A stretch of 64,000 bases of DNA, from contig NZ_JAANOU010000001.1 of assembly GCF_011758765.1 (NCBI RefSeq), forward strand, positions 1 to 64,000. Direction: 5' to 3'. How positions within the stretch are numbered: position 1 is the stretch's first letter; every line of letters starts with the position of its first letter. Origin of the DNA: Amycolatopsis viridis (GTDB lineage: Bacteria > Actinomycetota > Actinomycetes > Mycobacteriales > Pseudonocardiaceae). The notes under the pieces were generated by a model. That model saw nothing but the letters and a program-made list of their open reading frames with translations, did no database searches and was not told the origin of the DNA. This document shows positions 24,242 through 32,394 of this stretch, in pieces. The position numbers and the translations under genes were made by a program.

Positions 24242-27200
24242 TCAAGCGTAGCCGCCTTCCAACGCCGGGATTCGCGGGCGGACCCGCCCGTCCTGCACCT
24301 CCACGACGAGGTCGGCCTCGGCCGCCTCGTCCGCGCGGTGGGTGACGTGGACGACGGTCCGGCCGGCCAGTGCGGTGCGCAGGTTCGCGCGCAGCCGCCG
24401 GGCGGTGGACTCGTCGAGGTGCGCGGTCGGCTCGTCGAGCAGGACGAGATCCGCGTGCGGTGCCGCGACGAGCGCCCGCGCGACCGCGAGCCGTTGTGCC
24501 TGCCCGCCGGACAAGCCGCTCCCGGCGCCATCGAGGACCGTGTCCAGCGGCAGCTCCAGGCAGGCCAGCCGCAGGGCTTCCCGTAGCCGGTCGTCGTCGG
24601 CGTGCGGGTCGGCCAGGCGCAGGTTCTCCGCGACCGTGGTCGAGACGAGCTGCGGTTCCTGGGGTGCCCAGGCCACTGCCGCGGCCGTGGTCAGGCACCC
24701 GCGCTGGGCGGGCAGGAAACCCAGCAGGGCGGCCAGCAGGGTCGACTTGCCGGCTCCGGACGGCCCCACCACGGCGACGTGCGCGCCGTCCGGGATCCGC
24801 AGGTCGACGTCTCGCAGGACCGGGGTGGTCCAGCCGATGTCAGCGTGCTCGATGGCGATCGGGCCGGTCGGCACCGGCGGCTGCGCCCGCGCGTTCTCGA
24901 CCTCGGCGATGCGGGCCGTGGCGGCGCGCAACGGATCCCAGTGCTGGGCGACCGGTGGCAGCGTGGCGAGCACCTCGGCGAGCGCCAGCGGCACCAGCGC
25001 CAGGACGGGCGCGAGCACCGGGTCGATGCCGGACCCGGCGGCGAGACCGATCCCGGCGACCGCGGCGGCCCCGGTGACCAGCGTGATCAGCGCGTCGGCC
25101 GCACCGGCGCCGAACGCCTGCCGCCGGGCCTGGTGCGCCAGCCGCCCGTCGGCGTCTGCGAGTTCGGCGCGGCGGCGCCGGTGGGCGCCGAACGCGATCA
25201 GCTCGGCGGCGGCCTCGAACAGCCCGAGGACCTGGGCGCTCACCGTCCGGCGGCCGCTCGCGAGGGTTGCGGTCGCCCGGCGCTCCAGCCGCAGGGCGAG
25301 CGCCGGTGCGGCGAGGCCGCCGATCAGCACCGCGACGCCGAGCACGAACCCGGCCACCGGCAGCAGGATCGTCTGCACGGCGATCGCCCCGGCCAGCACG
25401 AGCACGGCGATCAGCGGCGGGGTGACCACGCGGGGCAGCAGGTCGCGGACGGCGTCGACGTCGGCGACGAGCCGCCGCTGCCCCTCGCCGGACCGCAGGC
25501 CGAGCGCGCGGGCGGGTCCGAGCCGGACCAGGCCGCGCCACAGCCGGACCCGCAAGCGGCCGGCGATCCGCAACGCGGCGTCGTGCGTGATCAGCCGCTC
25601 CAGGTACCGCAGGGCCGCGCGCCCCAGCCCGAAGGCACGCACCCCGACGACGGCGACGGTCAGCGTCAGGATCGGCGGCTGCTGTGAGGCCTTGGCGATG
25701 AGCCAGCCGGACGTCGCGGTCAGCGCCACCCCGGCGAGCAACGCCAGCGCCCCGGCCACGGCACCGGCGCCGAACCGGCGGCTCACCACGCCCCGGAGCG
25801 GCTGCGAAGCCGTGGTGCCGGCGGCCGGGACGTGCGGCGTGGCCGCCGTCGCTGGGACGGCCACCGCCTGGCTATCCCGGTGGTGCGCGGCGACGAGCAC
25901 CGCGGTGCCCAGCGGCAGTGTGGACGCGATGGCCGCCTCGACCAGGGCGGCGTGCGTGGCGTCCTGGTGTGCGGTGGGCTCGTCGAGCAGCAGGAGCCAG
26001 GCACCGTGCCGGACCCGCAGCACCGCCCGCGCGACCGCGACCCGTTGCCGTTGACCGGTGGACAGCTCGTGGACCGGCGCGTCGGCCAGCCCGGTCAGGT
26101 TGAGCTCCCGGAGCAGCGCGCCGACCTCGACCGGGTCCGGCGGTGCGCCGAGGGCCAGCTCCAGCTCGGCCCGCACGGTGCCGCCGGTGAAGGCCGGGTT
26201 CTGCGGTACCCACGCGATACCCCGACGAAAAGCCGACATGTCGACTTCATTCAAGGGTCGGCCGTCGACCAGCACCGTGCCCGCGGACGGCCGCACGAAC
26301 CCCAGCAGCACCGCCAGCGTGGTCGACTTGCCGGCGCCACTGGGCGAATCGAGCCGGGTCACGGTGCCCGGCCGCACCGTGAACGTCTCGCCGTCCGGCG
26401 CGAACCCGCCGCGCCGCGCGACCCGCAGGCCCTCGACCCGCACCTCGCCGCGGCCGGGGACCGCGGTCCCCTCGGGCGCGGCCGGCACGGCCAGCACGTC
26501 GGTCACCCGGCGGACCGCCTCCACCCCGTCCTCGCTGGCGTGGAAGGCGGCGCCCACCGCGCGCAGCGGCTGGTAGCACTCCGGTGCGAGGATCAGCACG
26601 CCGAGCCCGATCGCGAGCGGCAGGTCCCCGCCGACCAGCCGCACCCCGATGACCACGGCGACCAGCGCGACCGACAGGGTGGCGGCCAGCTCCAGCACGA
26701 ACGCCGAGGAGAACGCCACCTTGAGCGTCTTCAGGGTCGCCCGCCGGTGGTTCTCGGACACCCGCCGCACCGTCTCGGCCTGCGCCTCGGCGCGGCGGAA
26801 CGCGGCCAGCACCGGCAGCGCGCGCACGAGTTCGAGCAGGTGACCGGACATCCGCTGCAGCGCGTCGGCGGCGGCCGCCGACCGGTCCGCGGTGTACTTG
26901 CCGACCAGGATCGCGAACAGCGGCAGCAACGGCACGGTCAGCGCGATGATCACTGCCGACGGCCAGTCGGCGAACAGCACGGCCGCACCCGCGGCCGGCG
27001 GCACCACCGCGGCGGTGACCAGCGCGGGCAGGTAGTCGGTGAAGTAGGCGTCGAGCGCGTCCAGGCCACGGGTGGTCAGCGCGGTCAGCTCACCCGGCCC
27101 GCGCCGCGCGATCCACTCCGGACCGAGCCGCAGCGCGTGGTCCACCGCCCTGGCCCGCAGCTCCTCCTTCGCCCCGGCCGCGGCGCGCGCGGCAACCACC

Positions 27201-27490
27201 CGCAGCGCCCACGCGATCAGGGCCCGCGCGGCGACCACACCGGCGAGGGCGATCAGCGCACCGGTCCCGATCCCCTGCCCGGCGACCACGGCGGCGCACA
27301 CCGCGGCGAGCAGGAAGGCCTGCGCGACCAGCGCCGCCGCGTTGCCGAGCGCGAGCAGGCCGGAGAGGGCGAGCGCCCGGCGCGCGGCCGCGGACAACAG
27401 GGGCAGCGCGCCGAGCGGACCCTTTCCCGGACGCGTGGTGTCCGCTGTGGACACCGGTGCGGGAAGGACGGAACGTCCGGGAAAGTTCAT
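24242..27490 (-). CDS. cydDC: Fused CydDC thiol exporter (ABC transporter)
   Basis: 1082 residues in the order TMD1-NBD1-TMD2-NBD2, the actinobacterial fusion of CydD and CydC. The complex exports cysteine/glutathione in E. coli and is needed to assemble cytochrome bd. NBD1: LDSPSGAGKSTTL (first Walker A Gly replaced by Ser), signature LSTGQRQR, LLLLDEPTAHQD. NBD2: canonical GPSGAGKST, LSGGQAQR, LVLLDEPTAHLD. The ATG overlaps the cydB stop (ATGA), so translation is coupled. The asymmetry suggests that NBD2 is the main catalytic site, which is common in heterodimeric exporters. Confidence 0.93.
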   Translation of the reverse strand: MNFPGRSVLPAPVSTADTTRPGKGPLGALPLLSAAARRALALSGLLALGNAAALVAQAFLLAAVCAAVVAGQGIGTGALIALAGVVAARALIAWALRVVAARAAAGAKEELRARAVDHALRLGPEWIARRGPGELTALTTRGLDALDAYFTDYLPALVTAAVVPPAAGAAVLFADWPSAVIIALTVPLLPLFAILVGKYTADRSAAAADALQRMSGHLLELVRALPVLAAFRRAEAQAETVRRVSENHRRATLKTLKVAFSSAFVLELAATLSVALVAVVIGVRLVGGDLPLAIGLGVLILAPECYQPLRAVGAAFHASEDGVEAVRRVTDVLAVPAAPEGTAVPGRGEVRVEGLRVARRGGFAPDGETFTVRPGTVTRLDSPSGAGKSTTLAVLLGFVRPSAGTVLVDGRPLNEVDMSAFRRGIAWVPQNPAFTGGTVRAELELALGAPPDPVEVGALLRELNLTGLADAPVHELSTGQRQRVAVARAVLRVRHGAWLLLLDEPTAHQDATHAALVEAAIASTLPLGTAVLVAAHHRDSQAVAVPATAATPHVPAAGTTASQPLRGVVSRRFGAGAVAGALALLAGVALTATSGWLIAKASQQPPILTLTVAVVGVRAFGLGRAALRYLERLITHDAALRIAGRLRVRLWRGLVRLGPARALGLRSGEGQRRLVADVDAVRDLLPRVVTPPLIAVLVLAGAIAVQTILLPVAGFVLGVAVLIGGLAAPALALRLERRATATLASGRRTVSAQVLGLFEAAAELIAFGAHRRRRAELADADGRLAHQARRQAFGAGAADALITLVTGAAAVAGIGLAAGSGIDPVLAPVLALVPLALAEVLATLPPVAQHWDPLRAATARIAEVENARAQPPVPTGPIAIEHADIGWTTPVLRDVDLRIPDGAHVAVVGPSGAGKSTLLAALLGFLPAQRGCLTTAAAVAWAPQEPQLVSTTVAENLRLADPHADDDRLREALRLACLELPLDTVLDGAGSGLSGGQAQRLAVARALVAAPHADLVLLDEPTAHLDESTARRLRANLRTALAGRTVVHVTHRADEAAEADLVVEVQDGRVRPRIPALEGGYA

Positions 27491-28494
27491 GGGGTGTGCA
27501 CCGGCGGGACGTGGGCGGTGCTGATCCGCTTGCGGAACACCCAGTACGTCCAGCCCTGGTAGACCAGCACGGCGGGGGCACCGAACGCGCCGACCCAGGT
27601 CATCACGGTCAGGGTGTACGGGCTGGACGCGGTGTTCGCGACCGTCAGCGAGTTCGCCGCGCCGAGCGTCGAAGGCAGCACGTCCGGGTAGAGCGCGCCG
27701 AACAGCGTGACCACGGCCGCCGCGATGGTGACCCCGAGTGCGGCGAACGCCTGCCCGTCCCGGTCGGCCACCAGCTTGCGCCACGCGGTCACCGCCGCCA
27801 CCGCGGCGACCACCAGCGCGACGAGCGTCCACAGTGCACCCGCACCCCACTGGACGACCACCAGCAGCCCGAACAGCGGCAGCAACGCGACCGGCAGCGC
27901 GCGGACGGCGAACGTCCGCGCCCGCTCCCGAAGCTCACCCGCCGTCTTCAGCGCGAGGAACGCGGCGCCGTGCACGAGCGCGAACCCGACGACCGCGAGC
28001 GCACCGAGCAGCGTGTCCCACCGCACCGCCTCGAACGCGCCGCCGACGCGGTTTCCGTGCGCGTCCAGCGGCAGGCCGAGGACGGTGGTGGTCAGCAGCA
28101 GGCCGACGCCCAGCGGCGGGATCCACGAGCCGATCACGATGACCCGGTCCCAGTTGCGCCGCCAGCGGACCGAGTCGACCTTGCCGCGGTACTCGAACGC
28201 GACACCGCGGCCGATCAACGCGAGCAACACCAGCAGCAACGGCAGGTAGGCGGCCGAGAACAGCGACGCGTACCAGCTGGGGAAGGCCGCGAACATGGCG
28301 CCGGCCGCGACGATCAGCCAGACCTCGTTGCCGTCCCACACCGGGCCGATCGTGTTGATCAGCACCCGTCGCTCGGTGTCGTCCCGGCCGAGAACCGGCA
28401 GCAGCATGCCGACGCCGAAGTCGAAGCCCTCCAGGAACAGGTATCCCAGCCAGAAGAGCACGATGACGCAGAACCAGATCGTTTCCAGGCTCAT
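27487..28494 (-). CDS. cydB: Cytochrome bd ubiquinol/menaquinol oxidase subunit II
   Basis: 335 residues with about eight or nine membrane helices. It starts with SLETIWFCVIVLFWLGYLFLEGFDFGVGMLLP (the last nine residues are the CydB hallmark) and contains GPVWDGNEVWLIVAAGAMFAAFP. It pairs with CydA in the high-affinity terminal oxidase of the cytoplasmic membrane. It begins 9 nt after the cydA stop and overlaps the cydDC start. Confidence 0.96.
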   Translation of the reverse strand: MSLETIWFCVIVLFWLGYLFLEGFDFGVGMLLPVLGRDDTERRVLINTIGPVWDGNEVWLIVAAGAMFAAFPSWYASLFSAAYLPLLLVLLALIGRGVAFEYRGKVDSVRWRRNWDRVIVIGSWIPPLGVGLLLTTTVLGLPLDAHGNRVGGAFEAVRWDTLLGALAVVGFALVHGAAFLALKTAGELRERARTFAVRALPVALLPLFGLLVVVQWGAGALWTLVALVVAAVAAVTAWRKLVADRDGQAFAALGVTIAAAVVTLFGALYPDVLPSTLGAANSLTVANTASSPYTLTVMTWVGAFGAPAVLVYQGWTYWVFRKRISTAHVPPVHTP

Positions 28495-28503
28495 GGCTGT
28501 TCC

Positions 28504-29982
28504 CTAGTAGGCGAAGGCAAGTGCCTGCTTGCCCTCTTCGTCGTTGTGCTCCGGAGGGATGACACCGTCGATCCCGCCGCGGACGTACTTGCGCATCAGG
28601 AAGACCTCGACCACGCCCAGTACGGCGTAGAGGCTGGTCAGCGCGAGCAGCGAGGTCCACACCTCGCCGGTGGAGAGCCGGGACACGGCCTGCGCGGTGA
28701 ACATCCACACTCCGTCCACACCGGACGGGTTGGGCACCACGACGAACGGCTGCCGTCCCATCTCGGTGAAGATCCAGCCCGCGCTGTTGCCGATGAACGG
28801 TGTGGCGATGCTCAGCAGGGCCAGGCGCGGGAACCACCTCCCCTCCGGTATCCGCCCCCGGCGCGTCAGCCACAGCGCCAGCAGGCCGGTACCGGCCGAG
28901 ATCGCCCCGAAGCCGATCATGATGCGGAAGCCCCAGTAGGTCACCGCCAGGTTCGGCACGTAGTCGATCGGTTTGCCGGCCAGTTCGCCGAGCGCCGGGT
29001 CGTCCGGGTAGTTCGTGCCGTAGTGGGCCTGGTACTGGGTCACCAGGTCCTCCACGCCCTTGACCTCGGTGCGGAAGTCGTTGTGCGCGAGGAAGGACAG
29101 CAGCGCCGGCACGGTGAACGTCTTGACGTCCTCGCAGTTCTGCGCGGTCACGTCGCCGATCGCGACGATCGAGAAGCTGGCGGGCTGCTCGGTGTGGCAC
29201 AGCGCCTCGGCCGAGGCCATCTTCATCGGCTGCTGCTCGAACATCAGCTTGCCCTGGGTGTCGCCGGTGATGGCGAGCACGGCGAACGCGACGATCCCGG
29301 TCCAGCCGCCGAGCCGGATCGACGAGCGCCACACCGACCGGTGCTCGTCGTCGCTCCGGCGCTTGCGCCACAGGTGCCAGGCGCCGATCCCGACGAGGAA
29401 GGCCGCGGCGACCGAGAAGGCGCCGGCGATGGTGTGCGGGATCGCGGCCAGCGCGGTGTTGTTGGTCAGCACCGCCCAGATGGACCGCAACGTGGGCTTG
29501 CCGTTGACGATCTCGGCGCCGACCGGGTGCTGCATCCACGAGTTGGCGGCCAGGATGAAGTACGCGGAGGCGATCGTGGCCAGCGAGAACGCCCAGGCGC
29601 AGGCCAGGTGGACCTTCTTCGGCAGCCGGTCCCAGCCGAAGATCCACAGGCCGAGGAACGTGGATTCGACGAAGAACGCGACCAGTCCCTCCATCGCGAG
29701 CGGCGCGCCGAACACGTCGCCGACGAAGCGGGAGTAGGCGTTCCAGTTCATGCCGAACTGGAACTCCTGCACGATGCCGGTCACGACACCCATCGCGAAG
29801 TTGACCAGCAGCAGCTTCCCCCAGAACTTGGTCATCTTGTAGTAGCGCTGCTCACCGGTGCGGACCCAGGCGGTCTGCATTCCCGCGACGAGGACCGACA
29901 GTCCGATGGTGAGCGGGACCATGAGGAAGTGGTAGACGGTGGTGATCCCGAACTGCCACCGCGCCAGCTGGAGCACGTCCAC
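28504..29982 (-). CDS. cydA: Cytochrome bd oxidase subunit I
   Basis: 492 residues; carries the hemes and reduces oxygen to water with menaquinol at low oxygen tension. The heme ligand His18 is in ARWQFGITTVYHFLMVPLTIG; EGLVAFFVESTFLGLWIFGWDRLP and AAIPHTIAGAFSVAA are standard blocks. The quinol loop is short, typical of actinobacterial enzymes. GTG start at 29982 with GGAGCAGG upstream. The operon reads cydA-cydB-cydDC-kinase, and a DosR-like palindrome lies 58-75 bp upstream. Confidence 0.96.
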   Translation of the reverse strand: MDVLQLARWQFGITTVYHFLMVPLTIGLSVLVAGMQTAWVRTGEQRYYKMTKFWGKLLLVNFAMGVVTGIVQEFQFGMNWNAYSRFVGDVFGAPLAMEGLVAFFVESTFLGLWIFGWDRLPKKVHLACAWAFSLATIASAYFILAANSWMQHPVGAEIVNGKPTLRSIWAVLTNNTALAAIPHTIAGAFSVAAAFLVGIGAWHLWRKRRSDDEHRSVWRSSIRLGGWTGIVAFAVLAITGDTQGKLMFEQQPMKMASAEALCHTEQPASFSIVAIGDVTAQNCEDVKTFTVPALLSFLAHNDFRTEVKGVEDLVTQYQAHYGTNYPDDPALGELAGKPIDYVPNLAVTYWGFRIMIGFGAISAGTGLLALWLTRRGRIPEGRWFPRLALLSIATPFIGNSAGWIFTEMGRQPFVVVPNPSGVDGVWMFTAQAVSRLSTGEVWTSLLALTSLYAVLGVVEVFLMRKYVRGGIDGVIPPEHNDEEGKQALAFAY

Positions 29983-30039
29983 GTCATTCAGCCTGCTCCG
30001 CCGGGGGGTCCGCCATCAGGTCCCGCGGTCCCGATCTTG

Positions 30040-30057
30040 CCGGGACCAAGGTCCCGG
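30040..30057. promoter_or_regulatory. DosR/DevR-box-like perfect palindrome upstream of cydA
   Basis: CCGGGACCAAGGTCCCGG is an 18-bp perfect palindrome. The mycobacterial DosR box has the core GGGACT-WW-AGTCCC; this site matches all positions except the inner T/A pair. Further GGTCCC half-sites lie at 30020-30031. It stands between cydA (minus) and the NmrA-like gene (plus), close to the -35 element of the latter. Confidence 0.6.
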
Positions 30058-30063
30058 TGAGCT

Positions 30064-30093
30064 TTGACAAGCGGGGCGATCGTTCCGTATCTT
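30064..30093 (+). promoter_or_regulatory. Sigma-70-type promoter of the NmrA-like gene
   Basis: TTGACA at 30064-30069 and TATCTT at 30088-30093 with an 18-nt spacer, 43 nt before the ATG at 30137. The DosR-like palindrome lies 6 bp upstream of the -35, so the same regulator could act here. Confidence 0.55.
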
Positions 30094-30136
30094 CGCGTTA
30101 TCCGGGTCGAGCGCCCCGGTTAATTGGAGGTCGAAC

Positions 30137-31009
30137 ATGAGTGAGCTGGTCCTGGTCACCGGAGCCACCGGACAGCAGGGTGGAGCCGTGGCCCGGCGGT
30201 TGCTGGCGGAGGGCCGCCGGGTCCGTGCACTGACGCGCGATCCGACGCGGGCCGGTGCGCTGGCGGAGGCCGGCGCCGAGGTGGTGCGCGGCGACCTGGC
30301 GGACGAGGCGTCGCTGGCCGCCGCGATGACCGGCGCGACCGCGGTGTTCAGCGTGCACCCCGGCCCGCTCGCACCGGGCCAGGACGAGGTCCGCGACGGC
30401 AAGCTGGTGGTCGACACCGCGCGCGCCGCGGGCGTCCGGCACGTGGTCTACAGCTCGGCGCTGGCCGCCGACATCGTCCAGCCGGGGAAATGGGAGCTCG
30501 AGCAGTACCTGGCAGCGAGCGGCCTGCCGTACACGATCCTGCGGCCCTCGTCGTTCATGGAGAACTACCTGAACCCGCTGTTCGGCCTCCGGGACGGCGC
30601 ACTGCGCACCGCGCTCGCACCGCACGTCCGGCAGCAGCTGATCGCACTCGACGACATCGCCGCCCTGGCCGTCGCCGGCTTCGACGGGCGGCTCGACGGC
30701 CGCACGCTGGCCCTGGCCGGGGACGCGCGCACCCCCGGCGAACTGGCCGCCGCGATCAGCGCGGCTCTCGGGGTCACCGTGCCGTACGAGCAGCTGCCCA
30801 TCGAGGAACTGCGGAAGATCAACGCGCGCTTCGCGCGGGGATACGAATACCTCAACAACAATCCGGAACCCACCGTGGACATCGCCGCGCTGCGCGCCCT
30901 GCACCCCGGGCTGATGACCTTCGCGGACTGGCTGGACCGGGCCGGTGCCGCGCAGCTCAACGCAATCTTCGGCGCGGCGAAACAGAATGTGAGCCCGGCC
31001 CAGAAATAG
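30137..31009 (+). CDS. NmrA-like NAD(P)-binding protein
   Basis: 290 residues, atypical SDR of the NmrA/HSCARG type. The nucleotide-binding loop is LVTGATGQQGGAVARRLL at the N-terminus; VVYSSALAADIVQPGKWELEQYL and TILRPSSFMENYL follow. The usual YxxxK pair is not in its normal place (KWELEQYL), so redox sensing or a reductase with an altered centre are both possible. GGAGG precedes the ATG. Monocistronic. Confidence 0.85.
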   Translation: MSELVLVTGATGQQGGAVARRLLAEGRRVRALTRDPTRAGALAEAGAEVVRGDLADEASLAAAMTGATAVFSVHPGPLAPGQDEVRDGKLVVDTARAAGVRHVVYSSALAADIVQPGKWELEQYLAASGLPYTILRPSSFMENYLNPLFGLRDGALRTALAPHVRQQLIALDDIAALAVAGFDGRLDGRTLALAGDARTPGELAAAISAALGVTVPYEQLPIEELRKINARFARGYEYLNNNPEPTVDIAALRALHPGLMTFADWLDRAGAAQLNAIFGAAKQNVSPAQK

Positions 31010-31064
31010 TTCTGGATAGCCGAAAACCGGCAATTCGCGAAACCGATTCGCTAGAAATGCCGGC

Positions 31065-31099
31065 CACTCCCCTTTATCGTTGCAGAGGAAAGGGGAGTG
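31065..31099 (+). promoter_or_regulatory. 11-bp hairpin sequestering the ribosome binding site of the GDT1-like gene
   Basis: CACTCCCCTTT (31065-31075) and AAAGGGGAGTG (31089-31099) are perfectly complementary with a 13-nt loop. The 3' arm contains the purine-rich Shine-Dalgarno and the GTG at 31097, so the folded RNA would hide the translation start. Confidence 0.5.
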
Positions 31100-31711
31100 G
31101 AAACCACCGTGAGTACCGCACTGCTGGCACTGCTCAGCGCGTACGTGCTCGTCCTGGCCGTCGAACTGCCGGACAAGACGATGATCGCCACGCTGGTGCT
31201 GACCACGCGGTTCCGCGCGTGGCCGGTCCTGGCCGGGGTGTCGCTGGCGTTCGCCGTGCAGTCCACGATCGCGGTGCTGTTCGGCAAGGCGCTGACGCTG
31301 CTGCCGGAGAGCCTGGTCGCGACCGTCGTCGCCGCGCTGTTCGCGATCGGGGCGGTCCTGCTGCTGCGCGAGGGCTTCTCGACACCGGACGAAAGCGGTG
31401 AGGACGCGGCGCGCCAGGGCGTGCGGCCGGTGTCGTTCCTGCGCGCCGCGGCCACCTCGTTCGGCGTGTTGTTCGCCGCGGAGTGGGGTGACGCGTCGCA
31501 GCTGGCCACGGCCGGGCTGACCGCCCGGTACGGCCACCCGCTGATGGTGTTCACCGGCTCGCTGCTCGCGTTGCTCACGGTCGCGGCGATCGCGGTGTTC
31601 GTCGGGCACAAGGTGCGCGGCCGGCTCAAGCCGAAGCTGCTGCAGCGCGTCGCCGGTTTCGTCTTCGTCGCGTTCGCCCTGGTGGCGGCGTGGCAGGCGG
31701 TCACCGCCTGA
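31097..31711 (+). CDS. TMEM165/GDT1 (UPF0016) family cation transporter
   Basis: 204 residues with six predicted helices in two inverted halves, each with the family ExGD(K/R)(S/T) motif: ELPDKT (about residue 23) and EWGDAS (about residue 132). Bacterial members such as MneA and MntX export manganese; manganese or calcium transport is inferred from family. GTG at 31097 or GTG at 31109 could be the start. A strong hairpin covers the start region. Confidence 0.9.
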   Translation: METTVSTALLALLSAYVLVLAVELPDKTMIATLVLTTRFRAWPVLAGVSLAFAVQSTIAVLFGKALTLLPESLVATVVAALFAIGAVLLLREGFSTPDESGEDAARQGVRPVSFLRAAATSFGVLFAAEWGDASQLATAGLTARYGHPLMVFTGSLLALLTVAAIAVFVGHKVRGRLKPKLLQRVAGFVFVAFALVAAWQAVTA

Positions 31712-31715
31712 CCGG

Positions 31716-32306
31716 TCAGCCGGCTGTCGCCGGCGCGAAGGCGCTGATCAGTCCGGTGAACGCACGCCTGATCCGCCCGGGTTCGGCGTCACCGGTGAGC
31801 ACCAGGCGGTGGAGCACGCCGACCAGCGCGAGGGCCAGCGCCGCCGGATCGGCGGCCGCGGTGACCCGGCCCGCCCGCTGTTCGCCGGCGAGGTAGGCGG
31901 CGGCAGCGTTTTCGATCGCGTCGAAGCCGGCGGTGTTGTCCCCGAGCACGGCCTGGACGCGTTCGGCCAGTTCCGGGCGCGAGACGAGCAGCCGCGCCAG
32001 AGCCAGGACTGAAGCGGGCGACGCCGAGAGCACGGCCTCACACAGGTTGCCGGCGACATCGCCCGTGCCGACCCGCCCCGGCAGGCTCGCGGCACCGGCG
32101 GAGACCAGGAACGCGCGATCGACCGCGTAGGCGGCGAGGAAGTCGTCGACATCGGCGAAGTGCGCGTACAGCAGTCCGGTCGCGACTCCGGCTTCGCCGG
32201 TGACCGCACGGCCGCTGAGCCGGCCCGCCCCGTCCCGGGCGATCACCCGCTCAAGCGCGGCGAACAGCTGCTGCCGGAGCTCCGGGATGGCGACACCTCT
32301 GGGCAC
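31716..32306 (-). CDS. TetR family transcriptional regulator
   Basis: 196 residues from the GTG at 32306, which follows a TAGGCT -10 element by 7 nt (leaderless). The N-terminal HTH is seen as LSGRAVTGEAGVATGLLYAHFADVDDFLAAY, followed by a helical ligand-binding domain. The divergent FAD monooxygenase is its probable target: a 45-bp dyad lies between the two genes. The C-terminus converges on the GDT1-like gene with 4 nt between stops. Confidence 0.9.
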   Translation of the reverse strand: MPRGVAIPELRQQLFAALERVIARDGAGRLSGRAVTGEAGVATGLLYAHFADVDDFLAAYAVDRAFLVSAGAASLPGRVGTGDVAGNLCEAVLSASPASVLALARLLVSRPELAERVQAVLGDNTAGFDAIENAAAAYLAGEQRAGRVTAAADPAALALALVGVLHRLVLTGDAEPGRIRRAFTGLISAFAPATAG

Positions 32307-32332
32307 GACGGCCAGCCTACCCGCTTGCACCG

Positions 32333-32377
32333 AGTTTGAGCACGTGTTCATAATAGATTTGAACACTTGCTCAAACT
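32333..32377. promoter_or_regulatory. 45-bp compound operator for the TetR regulator
   Basis: Arms AGTTTGAGCACGTGTTCA (32333-32350) and TGAACACTTGCTCAAACT (32360-32377) match at 17 of 18 positions. Each arm is itself an imperfect palindrome (TGAGCA-CG-TGTTCA; TGAACA-CT-TGCTCA). This suggests two TetR dimers on adjacent sites covering both divergent promoters. Confidence 0.75.
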
Positions 32378-32394
32378 TGACTGGAGGAGCCAGC

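Noticed and set aside
31065..31099. yybP-ykoY manganese riboswitch before the GDT1-like gene
   Set aside because: AAAGGGGAG and CTCCCCTTT occur, but in the reverse order and only 13 nt apart. The conserved internal loops of the riboswitch are missing.
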